Below, piece by piece: positions 50,395-61,477 of a stretch of 64,000 bases of DNA (position 1 is the stretch's first letter; the number at the start of each line of letters is the position of its first letter). This stretch comes from Plantago elongata (Eukaryota; Streptophyta; Magnoliopsida; Lamiales; Plantaginaceae), in contig JAYMSP010000008.1 in NCBI GenBank assembly GCA_036897095.1, positions 1 through 64,000 of the forward strand. Reading direction: 5' to 3'. A program made the translations under genes and the position numbers. The notes beneath the pieces were generated by a model. That model worked only from the letters and a program-made list of their open reading frames with translations, had not been told where the DNA came from and searched no databases.

Positions 50395-52512
50395 CTATGT
50401 TTCAGATGCATGAAGATTCAAGTGTTGTATTCTCCTCAACACTTCACTCATATTAGGCCTCCTCTCAGGCACTTCATCAGTGCACTCCAGAGCTATCTCT
50501 GTCAGTTTCAACATCTCATCATACCCTTCTTTCTCTCCAAGTATCTCAACATCCAATATATCAGTAGACCAGTCGTTACTCACCGCTGACCGAACCCAAC
50601 CCGAAAGGTCCGTATCCTCTTCCGTACCGTTAAATGAAGATGGAGACGGAGATGGAACTCTGCCTGTGACGATCTCAAGAACGAGAACGCCAAAGCAGTA
50701 CACGTCGGCCTTGTTTGTCAGTTTTCTTCCTCCAACGATTTCGGGTGTACTTTTCACTGAGAGCTTGTTTGTTTGGACTAGTGGTAAGTATCCGTAGTCT
50801 GTCAGCTTCGCGCGGATGGTGTTGTTTGAGTAGATATCGCGTTGGATGAGAACGTTGGAGGACTTGAGGTTGCCATGAGGGACTTTTTGAGAAGCCAAGA
50901 AGTGATGAAGGTAATCAAGGCCCTTTGCTATGTCTTTGATGATGCAGACTCTTGTGTTCCAATCCAGTGGCTTTCGTCCGATTCCTCTATTATCTGGTTT
51001 CCATGTATTACAACAAAATCAGTACACAAGCGATCTCCCTGCAAATGAATTAACACCAATGCAGGACAATTCCAAATTAAGTACTAACCGTGTAATAAGG
51101 TGAACAAGCTGCCATCTGGAACGTAATCGTAGATGATGAGCTTCTCCTCTCGGGAGTGATAAAACGAGATGATTTCCACCAGGTTTTCATGCTTCAGTTG
51201 GCCAAGCAAATGCAGCTGCTGTGCGAATTCTTTCTTGCTCAGCGCGTTCATTTCTTTAAGTCTCTTTACCGCCACTGTGGAACCAGATTCCAGTAAGGCC
51301 TTGTAGGTAGTTCCAACCTTTCCCATTCCAAGCACTTGAGCCGCAGCACGCAGCAAATCATCTAAGTCGAAAAATGGCCTGTCCAAAAACTCCAATTCAG
51401 TAGTCCTTTCTGGATCATATGCATTATGTGACCAGATATGTGTCTTTCCTCTATAGTCTGTAGAAACCTCCCCTGTGGATTGGTAAAAATTAATACTTGG
51501 ATCGAACCTACCTAGTAAAAGTACATGCGCCTACTTCATTCGAATATGATATAATTTGAACTATCTATAGACCGATTTTCACCTCCACTACAAGCTCGGA
51601 CTTTAGGAGGGGATAGAACTCTTACATGAAGTTATAAATGAATTGAAATTCTTTCAGCATACCTGCAAGCTGTCGATCCTGCTTGGTCTTTTTCCTTCTT
51701 CTGTAGTAACATAGAAAGATCAAAACCACACACAGAGGAACAAGAATTGCTGCAGATGCAACTAGTGCAATGATCCATAACTCGAGGCCAGTACCACCCG
51801 AACCTCTTGATGGAACTGGAGGAGGGGAAGGTGTAGGAGTGATTCCAGGAGCCGGAGGGGGAGTATCTATCGGGCAAGGGCTCAATCCTGGAATGTCTCC
51901 ACATAAGGCAGAATTGTTATCGAAAGAGCTTTTCGGGAATCTTTGTAGCACAGGAGTTTCAGGTATCGGTCCTTGGAGTTGATTGTGAGACACATTGAAC
52001 GAAACTAACGAGTCCTGATTAAAAGGCGGAACAGGACCCGAAAGATTATTCTGTTGGAGCTCCAATTGGGCTAATATTGGCAATTCAGTGTAACTGAAAG
52101 GTATAGAACCCGAGAACTGATTCCCCGATAACAAAACAAGTTTCAGGTTTGTCAGGCTGGTGAGGTCGGGAAGAGAACCGTGAACTGAGTTATTCCGGAA
52201 GCTTACTTGGGTCAAAAACGTCAAATTTCGTAAAAACAAAGGTGGGAGCGAACCAGTCAATTGAACCCCTTCGAGCACTAAACGTGTAACATGCCAATTC
52301 GTGCAGACGACTCCTACCCATCTGCTCAGGTTCGTCTTGGCACAGGGTGGACCTGTCCAGTTCCCGTGCAGATTGGCGGTGGAGCTTACAACATCCCTGA
52401 TCTGCAGCAAAGCATTCCGTTCATCAGGAAAGAACTCATTAACGTGAACCGCAATCGTCTGAACCAACAGGAAAACGGTAAAGAAACCAACTGCGACTGC
52501 GAATCCCCTCAT
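50395..52512 (-). CDS. LRR-III receptor-like kinase, predicted catalytically inactive
   Basis: Single-pass plasma-membrane receptor-like protein of the LRR-III group. Exons 51663-52512, 51089-51472 and 50395-50993 join in frame to 610 residues. A signal peptide (about 1-22) precedes an N-terminal cap ending SRWVGVVCTNWHVTRLVLEG. About four or five LRRs follow (LTQVSFRNNSVHGSLPDL, LAQLELQQNNLSGPVPPF), then a Pro-rich hinge and a transmembrane helix (WIIALVASAAILVPLCVV). The cytoplasmic kinase fold keeps the Gly loop GMGKVG (332-337), VAVK Lys353, DYG (477-479) and KADVYCFGVLVLEIVTGR. The catalytic HRD is HGN (451-453), so the general-base Asp is missing, as in many LRR-III pseudokinases. Junction 2 uses an acceptor at 50994-50995; an upstream AG would introduce a stop. 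Ligand and pathway unknown. Confidence 0.92.
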
Positions 52513-53311
52513 GGCAAGAACAAGAAACTACCATTTTTGCAGTAAAATATGCATTTTATTCGTGCAGGTTTGAGAAACAGGCAAGGTAATGTCAGATAAA
52601 GATCCCATTTTTGGAGTAAAAGCGGATTAAACAAAGTGGTTCCAAGAGAATATATGATATGCTACAGAAATGCATTCACGTTTGAGATTTGTTTAAGGTG
52701 TGTGGATTAAAGAAATGGATTTGTAATTGACAGCTTAACAACAGAAGTTGAACTGTTTAGGGAATTGTTGTTACATTGTTGTTAGAAATTAGGATACAAT
52801 TATGATACATAGTTCCTTTAAAGTTGGCAGCAGTTGTAACGATACAAACTGCCAAAGAGTATTGTCATGATTTCAACATTCGGGAGGCTTACAATTACAA
52901 TGATAAAGGCATGATCAAAGTTGTCCTTTTGGGATTACTATGTTACTCAAAATAAATTATAATACCTTATTTCTAAATGTATAAATAAGATTAAAAAATG
53001 ACCAATTTAGTAGCTTTACTATTATTTGTGCCGGCACGTATTGTATTAAGTTTAAAACTTTAGCAGATTAGTTTCTAATTTTATCATGCAATATAATATT
53101 TAAAAATATGTATCAATTTAGTCTAAAAAGTAATGTTCATTTGACAAGCTCAATCGAACATCAATTTTAATAGTCCAAATGTGATTCTTTATCCAGATTT
53201 GCCTACATGGCAATAACAACAATAGTAGAAGATTTTATCTTATAATATTAATATTTTTGCCAAAAACTTCCAACTCTTTAAAAATATATATAAAACTATT
53301 AACTTTAATAA
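52513..53311. other. Upstream region of the LRR kinase
   Basis: Presumed promoter, then AT-rich spacer; no other feature recognised. Confidence 0.45.
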
Positions 53312-53314
53312 TAA

Positions 53315-53464
53315 GAGGCTGATTGACATGGCACTCAAATGGTAGGATTTTTGTGAAATTGTGTTTGAAATAGAATTGAAATAGGGTATTTAAATTATAT
53401 TTTATACCAAATCAATATTTATCAAATCAAATGAAGCAATTTAAATGTTATAGCAATCAGCCCC
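53315..53464. mobile_element. Tourist-like (PIF/Harbinger) MITE, 150 bp
   Basis: The left end reads GAGGCTGATTGACAT. The right end, reverse-complemented, reads GGGGCTGATTGCTAT. These are near-perfect terminal inverted repeats, flanked on both sides by TAA (53312-53314 and 53465-53467), the 3 bp target typical of PIF/Harbinger elements. The interior is AT-rich and non-coding. Confidence 0.7.
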
Positions 53465-53467
53465 TAA

Positions 53468-54751
53468 TGAATTGCAAGTATTACCTTTATTATTAAATAA
53501 AATACTCCCCTTATCCAAATTCTCTCTTTTATATTCCTTCCCGATCATTTCTTGTTTCTTGATTGGCTCATCACTTTGGCCCAGTCCTAGCTACTCAACT
53601 TTTAAATTAATTCTTATTAGTTTCACAACTACACTTGTTCTAAAATTCTCCATAATTATTTCTAAGTTGTCTAATATTTACTCTCTAAACCGAACACTTT
53701 TTAATATTCTAAAAATACTTTAAATATTATTAACATGAAATTTAATTGTCATATTTATCATATACTTCAAATATTAAAAAATAATAATATAAAAATATTT
53801 TAAATATGATACAAGAACATAAAATTATATAATACAATATTTAATTAGATTATGACATCGATTAGAAGTAAATATATTTTTAATTTGATATCTATATTGT
53901 TTATAATTATTTTATAGCATTAGAATATTAAATATATCAATATACTTCATTAAAATTTAAAAAATTAAAAAAACCTCAAAATGATGCTTGGACAGAACAT
54001 ACTTCTACTGTTCTGGCATCCTTCAAGGCTGCCAGGTGACAATCTATCATCACTAAGTCCTGAGGGCTGCTAGACGGACCTTAAAGCTGCCAAACAACCT
54101 GTCTAGTGATTAAGAAAATAAAGTTAAGTAGTTAAAAATGTTAATTTAGTATGAATGACTTGATTAAATTTAAATCTATTTATTTATGATATTATTCTTG
54201 AATTTTATTATGATTGATTAAAATCACAACTTCCTCGTATTCTTTAATTATGTTATTTAAAAATTCGAAGAGAAAGATGTATGTTAGAGAGTTCAAATGC
54301 ATAAATAAAAATATTTATAGATAAAATAATAGTATTGTAAAATTAATTAAATTATTTTATAAATTAATATAATTTTAAATTAATTTTGTAAAAAGTTATA
54401 TGGTACGACTAGTAAAAAGTGTGATGGGTTGAGTTTGATAAAAAGAGATTACGGTGTGATAGTATGTATAATTGAGTGCAGCATAGCATCCATGAGCTGT
54501 AGAGAGTGAGAGTAGAGCGTTCAGTAATCACTAGTGTAGGCAGTCGTACGTATAGCCAAAGTGGGAGCCACACCCATGTGCCCTCTTTCTGTCTCCACCA
54601 GCTCTTGCCCCTCAATCATTACTCTCCTCAGCTCTTCTTCTTCCTCCTCCTCAAACTCAACTCCACTCCACTCATCAGAATTCCACCACCACAAACCTCA
54701 AAAAACCAGCTCCAATTCAGCTTCATTGCTGCAAAAAATCCCTAACTCCAA
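53468..54751. other. AT-rich spacer and TCP promoter/leader
   Basis: Very AT-rich to about 54420. A GC-richer island at about 53990-54110 (with GGCTGCCAGGTGAC and GGGCTGCTAGACGGACC) is unexplained. From about 54580 to the ATG the plus strand is rich in C and T, as in many plant leaders. Confidence 0.45.
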
Positions 54752-55450
54752 ATGTCATCGCCACCAGCTGACGGCGCCGGCGGAGCGATAATCGACCCTT
54801 CCAAGTCGAATTCCGCCGCCGTGGCCAAGAAGCCGCCGGCGAAGGACCGACACAGCAAGGTGGACGGGAGGGGGCGGCGTATACGCATGCCGATTATCTG
54901 CGCGGCTAGGGTTTTCCAGCTCACCAGGGAGCTAGGTCACAAGTCGGATGGACAGACGATTGAGTGGCTGCTACGTCAGGCTGAGCCTTCCATTATTGCT
55001 GCCACTGGTACCGGTACTACTCCGGCTTCTTTCTCGTCGGTTTCTCCGTCTATTGCTGAGCAAAAAACGTCTGCGCTCGCGCTTTCGCACCCGCTCTTGA
55101 CGCCCACGCCTTTCATTTTGGGGAAGCGAGTGAGAGCGGAGGAGGATGAGCATCATCAGATGAATAAAGATGGGGGTTTTTGGGCGTTGCCGGGTAGGAG
55201 TGATTTTGGGCAGGTGTGGAGTTTCGCGGCTCCTCCGTCGGAAATGATGGTTGGGAATGGGAATGCGGCATCGTTGAGGTTCTTACAGCAGCAGCACCAG
55301 CAGCAGATGGGAGGGATAGGGGAAGCGTCCGCGGCGAGGGTTGGTAATTACTTGCCTATTGCTCAAGTACAGGGGCACCACCTTAATTTGCTAGCTTCTT
55401 TTTCGAGTCCTGCTCCTCCTCAATCGTCTGATGGAGGCGAGGCGAATTGA
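54752..55450 (+). CDS. Class I TCP transcription factor (TCP7/TCP21-like)
   Basis: Nuclear DNA-binding factor of the plant-specific TCP family, class I (PCF); these bind GTGGGNCC-type sites and regulate growth and, for TCP21/CHE, the circadian clock. Intronless, 232 residues, starting [11 protein letters not shown]. The TCP domain spans about 29-83: a basic part with [17 protein letters not shown], helix [17 protein letters not shown], loop and helix II with [18 protein letters not shown]. It is followed by [11 protein letters not shown] and [12 protein letters not shown], both shared by TCP7 and TCP21. A short Gln-rich run (QQQHQQQ) precedes the C-terminus. The basic part has the shorter class I form. 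Assignment to TCP7 or TCP21 is open. Confidence 0.93.
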   Translation: MSSPPADGAGGAIIDPSKSNSAAVAKKPPAKDRHSKVDGRGRRIRMPIICAARVFQLTRELGHKSDGQTIEWLLRQAEPSIIAATGTGTTPASFSSVSPSIAEQKTSALALSHPLLTPTPFILGKRVRAEEDEHHQMNKDGGFWALPGRSDFGQVWSFAAPPSEMMVGNGNAASLRFLQQQHQQQMGGIGEASAARVGNYLPIAQVQGHHLNLLASFSSPAPPQSSDGGEAN

Positions 55451-56828
55451 ATGCAGGGTTTAGTAGTGTGATTTATTGTTTTCTGGTCTTGCTGAATGAA
55501 TTTATGGAATGCTGCTTGTTATCAGTATTGTGCACCAGTTTGTTGTTGTATCGCCGTCTTCAGTTGTACTTATGTTGTTTATTTTTGGTCGGTTGCTTGT
55601 TTTGTTTGCTGAAGAGACGAATGCAGACATCCCCCAGTCACTAAATTATCGCCTTGGACTACCGTTCTGTTGTTGTTCATCTCAGTTGTGGTTTTTCTGT
55701 CCATGGTGCTGGTGTTGATAATTGCAATTGCCAGTGCTGTTATTTAGGAATATGAGTGCTATCTGTAGCTGTTGTTTGTTTGATTGAAACAATCCAATTC
55801 GTGTAATATTTTTAGACTAATAATGGGAAAAATTCTCAGCATTGTTTGCTTGTACTTATGTACTTGATCACTTTTGTCGTTCGCTTAATTAAATTGTCTG
55901 TACTTTGTATGTTGTAACAAAAGGGTTGAAGCAGATGGTAGTAACACGACTGGTATGCAAAAGTAGAGTATGTGAGATTCTCACTGGAACAGATGAAGTG
56001 TTGGTTCTGTGACTTTAGATGGCTTCTGGAACTTCTCTATGCCTGGTACAAAGCTCATCCGGAGCAATTATCAGCCGTTTGTTCTCTGATGTTAGAATCT
56101 ACATTATCTCTTTGTAAGGAAATGTCATGCACAGTATTCTGTTATGGTGACTGGGTGAAGATTTGCTGTTGCCTGAGTCACTTAAAATCAACAAGCAGAT
56201 GGAAGAATCAATCATTTTGTCTCTCCATTAACTTTGTTTTCGGCCATGAGAACGAGAAATGTAGAGAATAAAGTGGCAGAGTTCAGGATTTGTTTCCGAG
56301 AATAAATGGCACTAATGAGTTAAGGATGAATAGAGGTTACACTTTGTGATTATGTACTTGACTGTCTGTGGACAAAATACTGACCTGCAGTCTTCTGCTG
56401 ATGACTGATGTTATCAGCATAAGCTTGAATGAGTTGAGTAGATTATATAGGTAATATGATTAGTAGCTCTGTGCTTAAGGTTCATCAACTGAGATCTTAT
56501 TTCTGTCTTATGTTTTGGAATACTTAAAGTTAACACATGCAGAACAGTGTAGTTCACGTTGGACGAAATCCTGAGCTTGCCGAAGTTCTACATATGTACA
56601 GGCTTCAGCCTTCAGGTATGGATTTGACTTAATGAAAACCGATCTGACTGGAGGCAACTATTGCTCCGGTTCAGTCTTGAAATGGCAAACTACAAACATA
56701 TAATCTGCAGATTCCTTTATTTTTGTCAATATTTAGAAGTATTTCTTGCCATGCTTTTCCTTAAACAATTTTTTTTGCATTCCAATTTGGAAGTTGATGT
56801 TTCTTAAGGCAGGAGATAGTCATAACAT
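55451..56828. other. TCP 3' region
   Basis: The start is TCP 3'UTR; beyond about 55900 no gene is recognised. Open frames here are short and unlike known proteins. Confidence 0.45.
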
Positions 56829-57094
56829 CAAAAGTATGTCTCCTGAAATAGCCGTTTCAGCCGAACCAATGGGGAGTCCAGAATTTTCTCATCATCAAGT
56901 CAGTGTAAGTTCCTGCCCTTGCAGTATCATTTAGCTACCTTTAATTCATTTTGTATTACAACAAAAGTATGTCTCCTGAAATAGCCGTTTCAGCCGAACC
57001 AATGGGGAGTCCAGAATTTTCTCATCATCAAGTCAGTGTAAGTTCCTGCCCTTGCAGTATCATTTAGCTACCTCTAATTCATTTTGGATTACAA
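56829..57094. repeat. Recent tandem duplication, 2 x 133 bp
   Basis: Copies start at 56829 and 56962 and differ at only a few positions near their ends (for example ACCTTTAATT versus ACCTCTAATT). Each copy holds the word GTGTAAGTTCCTGCCCTTGC followed by AG, which looks like a splice donor and an acceptor only about 20 bp apart. The near identity points to a young event. Confidence 0.9.
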
Positions 57095-58366
57095 CAAATC
57101 TACTTCTATTTTCCGTTTTTTCCCTTCCTTTTTCGGCCTTTTTCTTCTGATTGAGTGAAGAATGAGAAATATGGAAATGGAGAAACATCTTTTGAATGAT
57201 GCTCTGGCATCAATATATTTACACTTTCATGTTTGTCTTGTGAGTTGTGAGATGTATTATCTGGGTGATGGCTCCTGGTTTTCTGCTTGAGAATTATTTG
57301 TGAATAAGTCGTCGTCTTTGACAAAAATGTTGCATCTTACTCTTTTGATGAAGTTACCTAGTTCAATGAGATAGGATTAGGGATTAATTCATACTTAAGT
57401 TGTTTATTGAGGTTGTGCCCCTTACTTCTATTTGTTAATTGGTGGTCTAACATATGCTTAATGCTTTTAATTGTTGATTCATGTTTGTTAGTATCCTCAT
57501 TTGGTAATGGTCCGTTATAATTCCAACTGATGCATCTCAGTGCAGGAACCCTGTTAAACTTACAACTCTAATGATCATAAAGTCTTCAATGTCTCTATAT
57601 TGAGATATATTTTGATTTGGTACAAGGCATATGGATAACTCAAACAGATGTGCCTCCTTAGGCTTGTAGAAATTGCCACGTAGAGCTGTAAGATCCCACG
57701 CATATGCTTTAAGAATTGCAAATATTTTGAAATGGGATTTTATTGGCGAGCGTAATAAAAAGGGTGCTCTCCTAAGCTGAGAAAAGCGAAGTAGGTCAGT
57801 TTGTGCTTTCAGAAAAGAATATACATTGTGTTCCACAGGAAGTAGTGAAGGAACCCCCTGGACCCTGCTATTTTTCTGTCTTGAATCTTTCATCCATAGG
57901 TAAACAAAGCAAGATATGCCTTTCTCCAGTTTGTGAGACTTTGCACTCCTACCATTTCCTTGGTTGGCAAACAGTCCCCCTAGAGTCCCACAAAGGGAGT
58001 GCTCTTATAGATAAAATGAAGAACTTGTGTCTCCGACAAGGGGGTCCATTGATTAGATTACCATCTTACTTTACCGTGCAAGCCTAAGGATTCTCTCCTA
58101 CTAAGTTTAGTTTGGCCTTCTTATACATTGTTTGCGTCTGTTTTTTTTTTTTGTTGTCGTCGGTCTAATGTGCTGCTAACTGAAAGAAAGGAGTATCATT
58201 TGCATATATTTTGAAGTGACGGAGCCCATAGAAGTCTTGTTTCAGTTATTACTATTTTTATTTACATTCTCAACATTATTCTGAACTTCAAGTAATTTAC
58301 AGATTAATGCACGGGGACAAATAATATGGGATTTTATATGATCATAACTTCTTTGCAAACTGCTAA
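57095..58366. other. Spacer between TCP and the P450 gene
   Basis: No gene recognised. Open frames at 57537-57893 (minus) and 57803-58087 (plus) overlap each other and resemble no known family; neither has convincing context. Confidence 0.4.
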
Positions 58367-61300
58367 CTAGTTTACTTCACACTTGAGATTTAAGGTATCA
58401 TGGGTTGTTTTCCTCAGCTGAATCTCAAAGCCATTTACCAATCGTGCTGATGGAAAGAAAGACACTTGATCCTCCTTGAGCTGCGTCCACCTATTAGGTG
58501 AAAAACAATACCATCAGCATGGGAATAATTAGATGTTAATTGCCTTTGCTATGGTTTAGTTGGGAAACATATTAGTATTGTTATAAAGGTGACATAATAC
58601 CTGAATGTAGTGACAAAGTTATGAAGAAAGAATGCTATTTGAAGGCGTGCGAGCTCAGCTCCTGGACAAAACCGAGCCCCTCCACCAAAGGGGGAAAAGT
58701 ATTGACTGCTCCTCCAATTCCTCTTCTCCTAGTAATACCAATACACAAAATAATGCATTTTCATTAGTTAAAAAGAACTTTTTTTGGATGCAGCAAATAC
58801 TTTTATCTTAGATAGAACGCATCTGAAATACACTAGTTGAAGAAGTGCCATGAAGTTACGATAAGCTTGCATACCTGATTCTCTGGATCCATCCACCTCC
58901 AAGGGTTGAAAGTTAGGGGATCATCATAAACGTCTTTGCACAGATGAACAGCTGAAAGAAATGGGACTACAAAGCATCCTTTGGGAATAATGTACTCTGT
59001 AAGGAATGTAATAATATTAATATTAGTTATGTAGTACTCAAAGCAGAACAAGTAGGAATTAGAAACGACTTATTGATTGGCCAGAGATTTTGTTTCTAGT
59101 CATCTACTTGGGCAAAACAGAGCAATTACCTTGGTATTCTACATCTTCTTTTGCTTCTCTCATTAACCATATTGCAATTCCTCCTAGTCGAAGACTTTCA
59201 TCAATTACCTGTTGATGGATCAACAAGATTATCAGTACAGCCAAGTGATTACTGAATTGAAGCTTTTATCATCACTACTCGCTGATTTGATGATAACATG
59301 TGTATATGGTCCATAAATGTCCTTGTTACGAGTACTTTAAAGTTTAAAGTAATTCACTGGCTGCAGTGCTAAATAGCTTTATTTGTTTGTTTTCAGATAG
59401 AAGAGCAGACAAATGAACTGGAGAGAAGATGACTTACACATTGTGTGAAAGTCATGTCTTTGTAATCTTGCCAATCAAGCATTTCACCATCAGCCTTCTT
59501 ATTTTTAATGCTCTGCTGCTCATCCTATAAACCGAAAGTAAGAGTAAGTGAAAAAAGGCCAATGGTATATATTTGTTCTAAAATGTCATATGAAGAATTG
59601 AAGTTCAACCATGTTTGCAACATACCAGCAATTGCCTCATGGCTCTGGGGCTTTGAGAAAGGTAATAAACAGCGAAGAGCATTGTTTTGGCCGACGTCTC
59701 ATTTCCAGCAAAGAGAAGATTAATGATGAAGTCCGCAACTGCTTCATCAGGTAAGCTTTCTTCATCTAGTAGCCTTTTCAGCAGGCCGTTACCAATTGCT
59801 GGAGAAGATTGTTGTCTATGGATATCTATTACCTTGTTGATCTTGCCTATTATGCTATTCCTTGCCTGTTAAAGACCAAGCATCCCAAAAACTTATAAAC
59901 AAAGAAATTCTTTCGTTTATATAAGCATGGTGCTCTGTAGTTGAAGCTTATTTGAAATCTACACATGGTCCAAGTTAAAAGTATGTCATCATAAGCAGGC
60001 TGTTTACCTTCATTGCTTCATCATAAGCAAATCCAGGCAGTTTGATTGGAACAGAAAGGCATCCGTCAGCGAAATCAGAGAACCATCTTGACATCTCATC
60101 CACTTCTGCCTCGGAAGATATTCCAAGCAGTTGATTGACCATCAAGTTAATTGCTATCTATAACATTCATTCCGAGGGGATAAAGGTTCATGTTAGATTC
60201 AGGCAAAGTTGCATGTTTTATATGGAGCAAATAGCTTTTCGACAGTGGCACTAACTTCATGCAGTTTATGTATAACTTGTCCCAGGTATATGTGATTGTT
60301 TTATTGCAGTCATTGTATTTTCAATTGCACTAAAACTTGTTCCTCTCGATATTTGAAAAGCCTTTTGCACCAAATCTTCCAAATATGAAACCGAGATTTG
60401 GTGCATGATATGGGGGAAGAGTTCATGTAACAAAAATACTACAGGGGTGGGGTGGTACAAGTTATGTGAGACGAGATGTGCTTCAATCAGACTTTTATAA
60501 CATAATACTAGTTAGGCAGTATGAAATGCACCTTTCGACAAACATCCTGGAGAACAACAACTTGATTGTCATGAAGATCACTGAAGATCTGTTTCACGAC
60601 TATCTGTATGTCTTGCATGTAATGAACCTTGAGCTTGTCTAACCGCATCATATTGGATGAGATAGAATGGAGTTTTCTTTGCTTCTCTCCATGTGCTGTA
60701 ATCACTCCATTTTTCCCCACCAAGTCTCTGAAAGATTTTGGATAGCTCGACTGGAATAGTTTTCCTTCGTTTTGCATCACAAATCGGTTGAATGCTGGAT
60801 CAGCTGATACAACTGCCCATTTCCCAAAGAGACTACATGAGAAGATTTTCCCATACCTGTTCAGTATCATCAGCAGAAATTTAAATTACATGCCTATTAT
60901 TGGGGCATATGTGAATGGGAAATGTATGCCTTAACTGATTATATTTCGAGATTTGTAATTGATTATCAAACAGGGGATGTAATTGCATAAATGACCGTGT
61001 GTCATCTGCAACTAAATCCTCCTGTGTTATTCCCATCATAAAGAATCCTTGTTTAAGAATTTTTATGCGAAAATCTCTTTGTTTCCAACTTCGGAAAACA
61101 AATTCTGCTCATAATTATTCAGTTTGAAAAGGAAAAGATTTTGCTGCAGAGTTTGCGAAACATGAGTGGACTCTATGCCAAAGTATTCGGCTCAAGTTAC
61201 AGGATAAATGGGGGTTCTCATGGGAAAATTGGAGCATCTTATGAATGTATTGCATCAGGTACCTTTCAACTTGTTGCTCCACAAAGTGCGGAGGATGAGA

Positions 61301-61477
61301 ACTGGCAACTGCATTATACCAGCCAACGCTGTCCCCGATGATTGGCCAGCCTCTTCTTCCAGGGGGTAACTTATACTTCCTCTTTAATCCTGAACTTTTC
61401 TTCCAGTATGCAAGAAACACAATGAACAACACAAAGCTGGTAACATAAGGCCATGCTCTATTAAAATCATCTGTCAT
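58367..61477 (-). CDS. CYP724A1: Cytochrome P450 of the CYP724A type (brassinosteroid branch)
   Basis: ER-anchored monooxygenase of the CYP85 clan. CYP724 enzymes are linked to C-22 hydroxylation in brassinosteroid synthesis, overlapping with DWF4/CYP90B. Exons 61263-61477, 60532-60856, 60008-60157, 59626-59865, 59438-59524, 59130-59208, 58875-58996, 58601-58728 and 58367-58490 join in frame to 489 residues. The ATG chosen is at 61477; the frame stays open upstream but without another ATG. Seen in order: membrane anchor ([14 protein letters not shown]), hinge [13 protein letters not shown]-helix FAGNETS (about 283-287), ExxR in IDESLRLGG (343-346), PERF-region FNPWRW and heme loop [10 protein letters not shown] with Cys427. 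The stretches [15 protein letters not shown] and [16 protein letters not shown] resemble CYP724A1 as I remember it. Family is certain, subfamily likely, substrate inferred. Confidence 0.88.

Noticed and set aside
50996-51088. Alternative acceptor in LRR kinase intron 2 after TTTGCAG
   Set aside because: It would add sequence with an in-frame stop; the acceptor at 50994-50995 restores the family sequence.
57537-58087. Two overlapping open frames on opposite strands
   Set aside because: No recognisable domains, no splice or promoter context, and they shadow each other.
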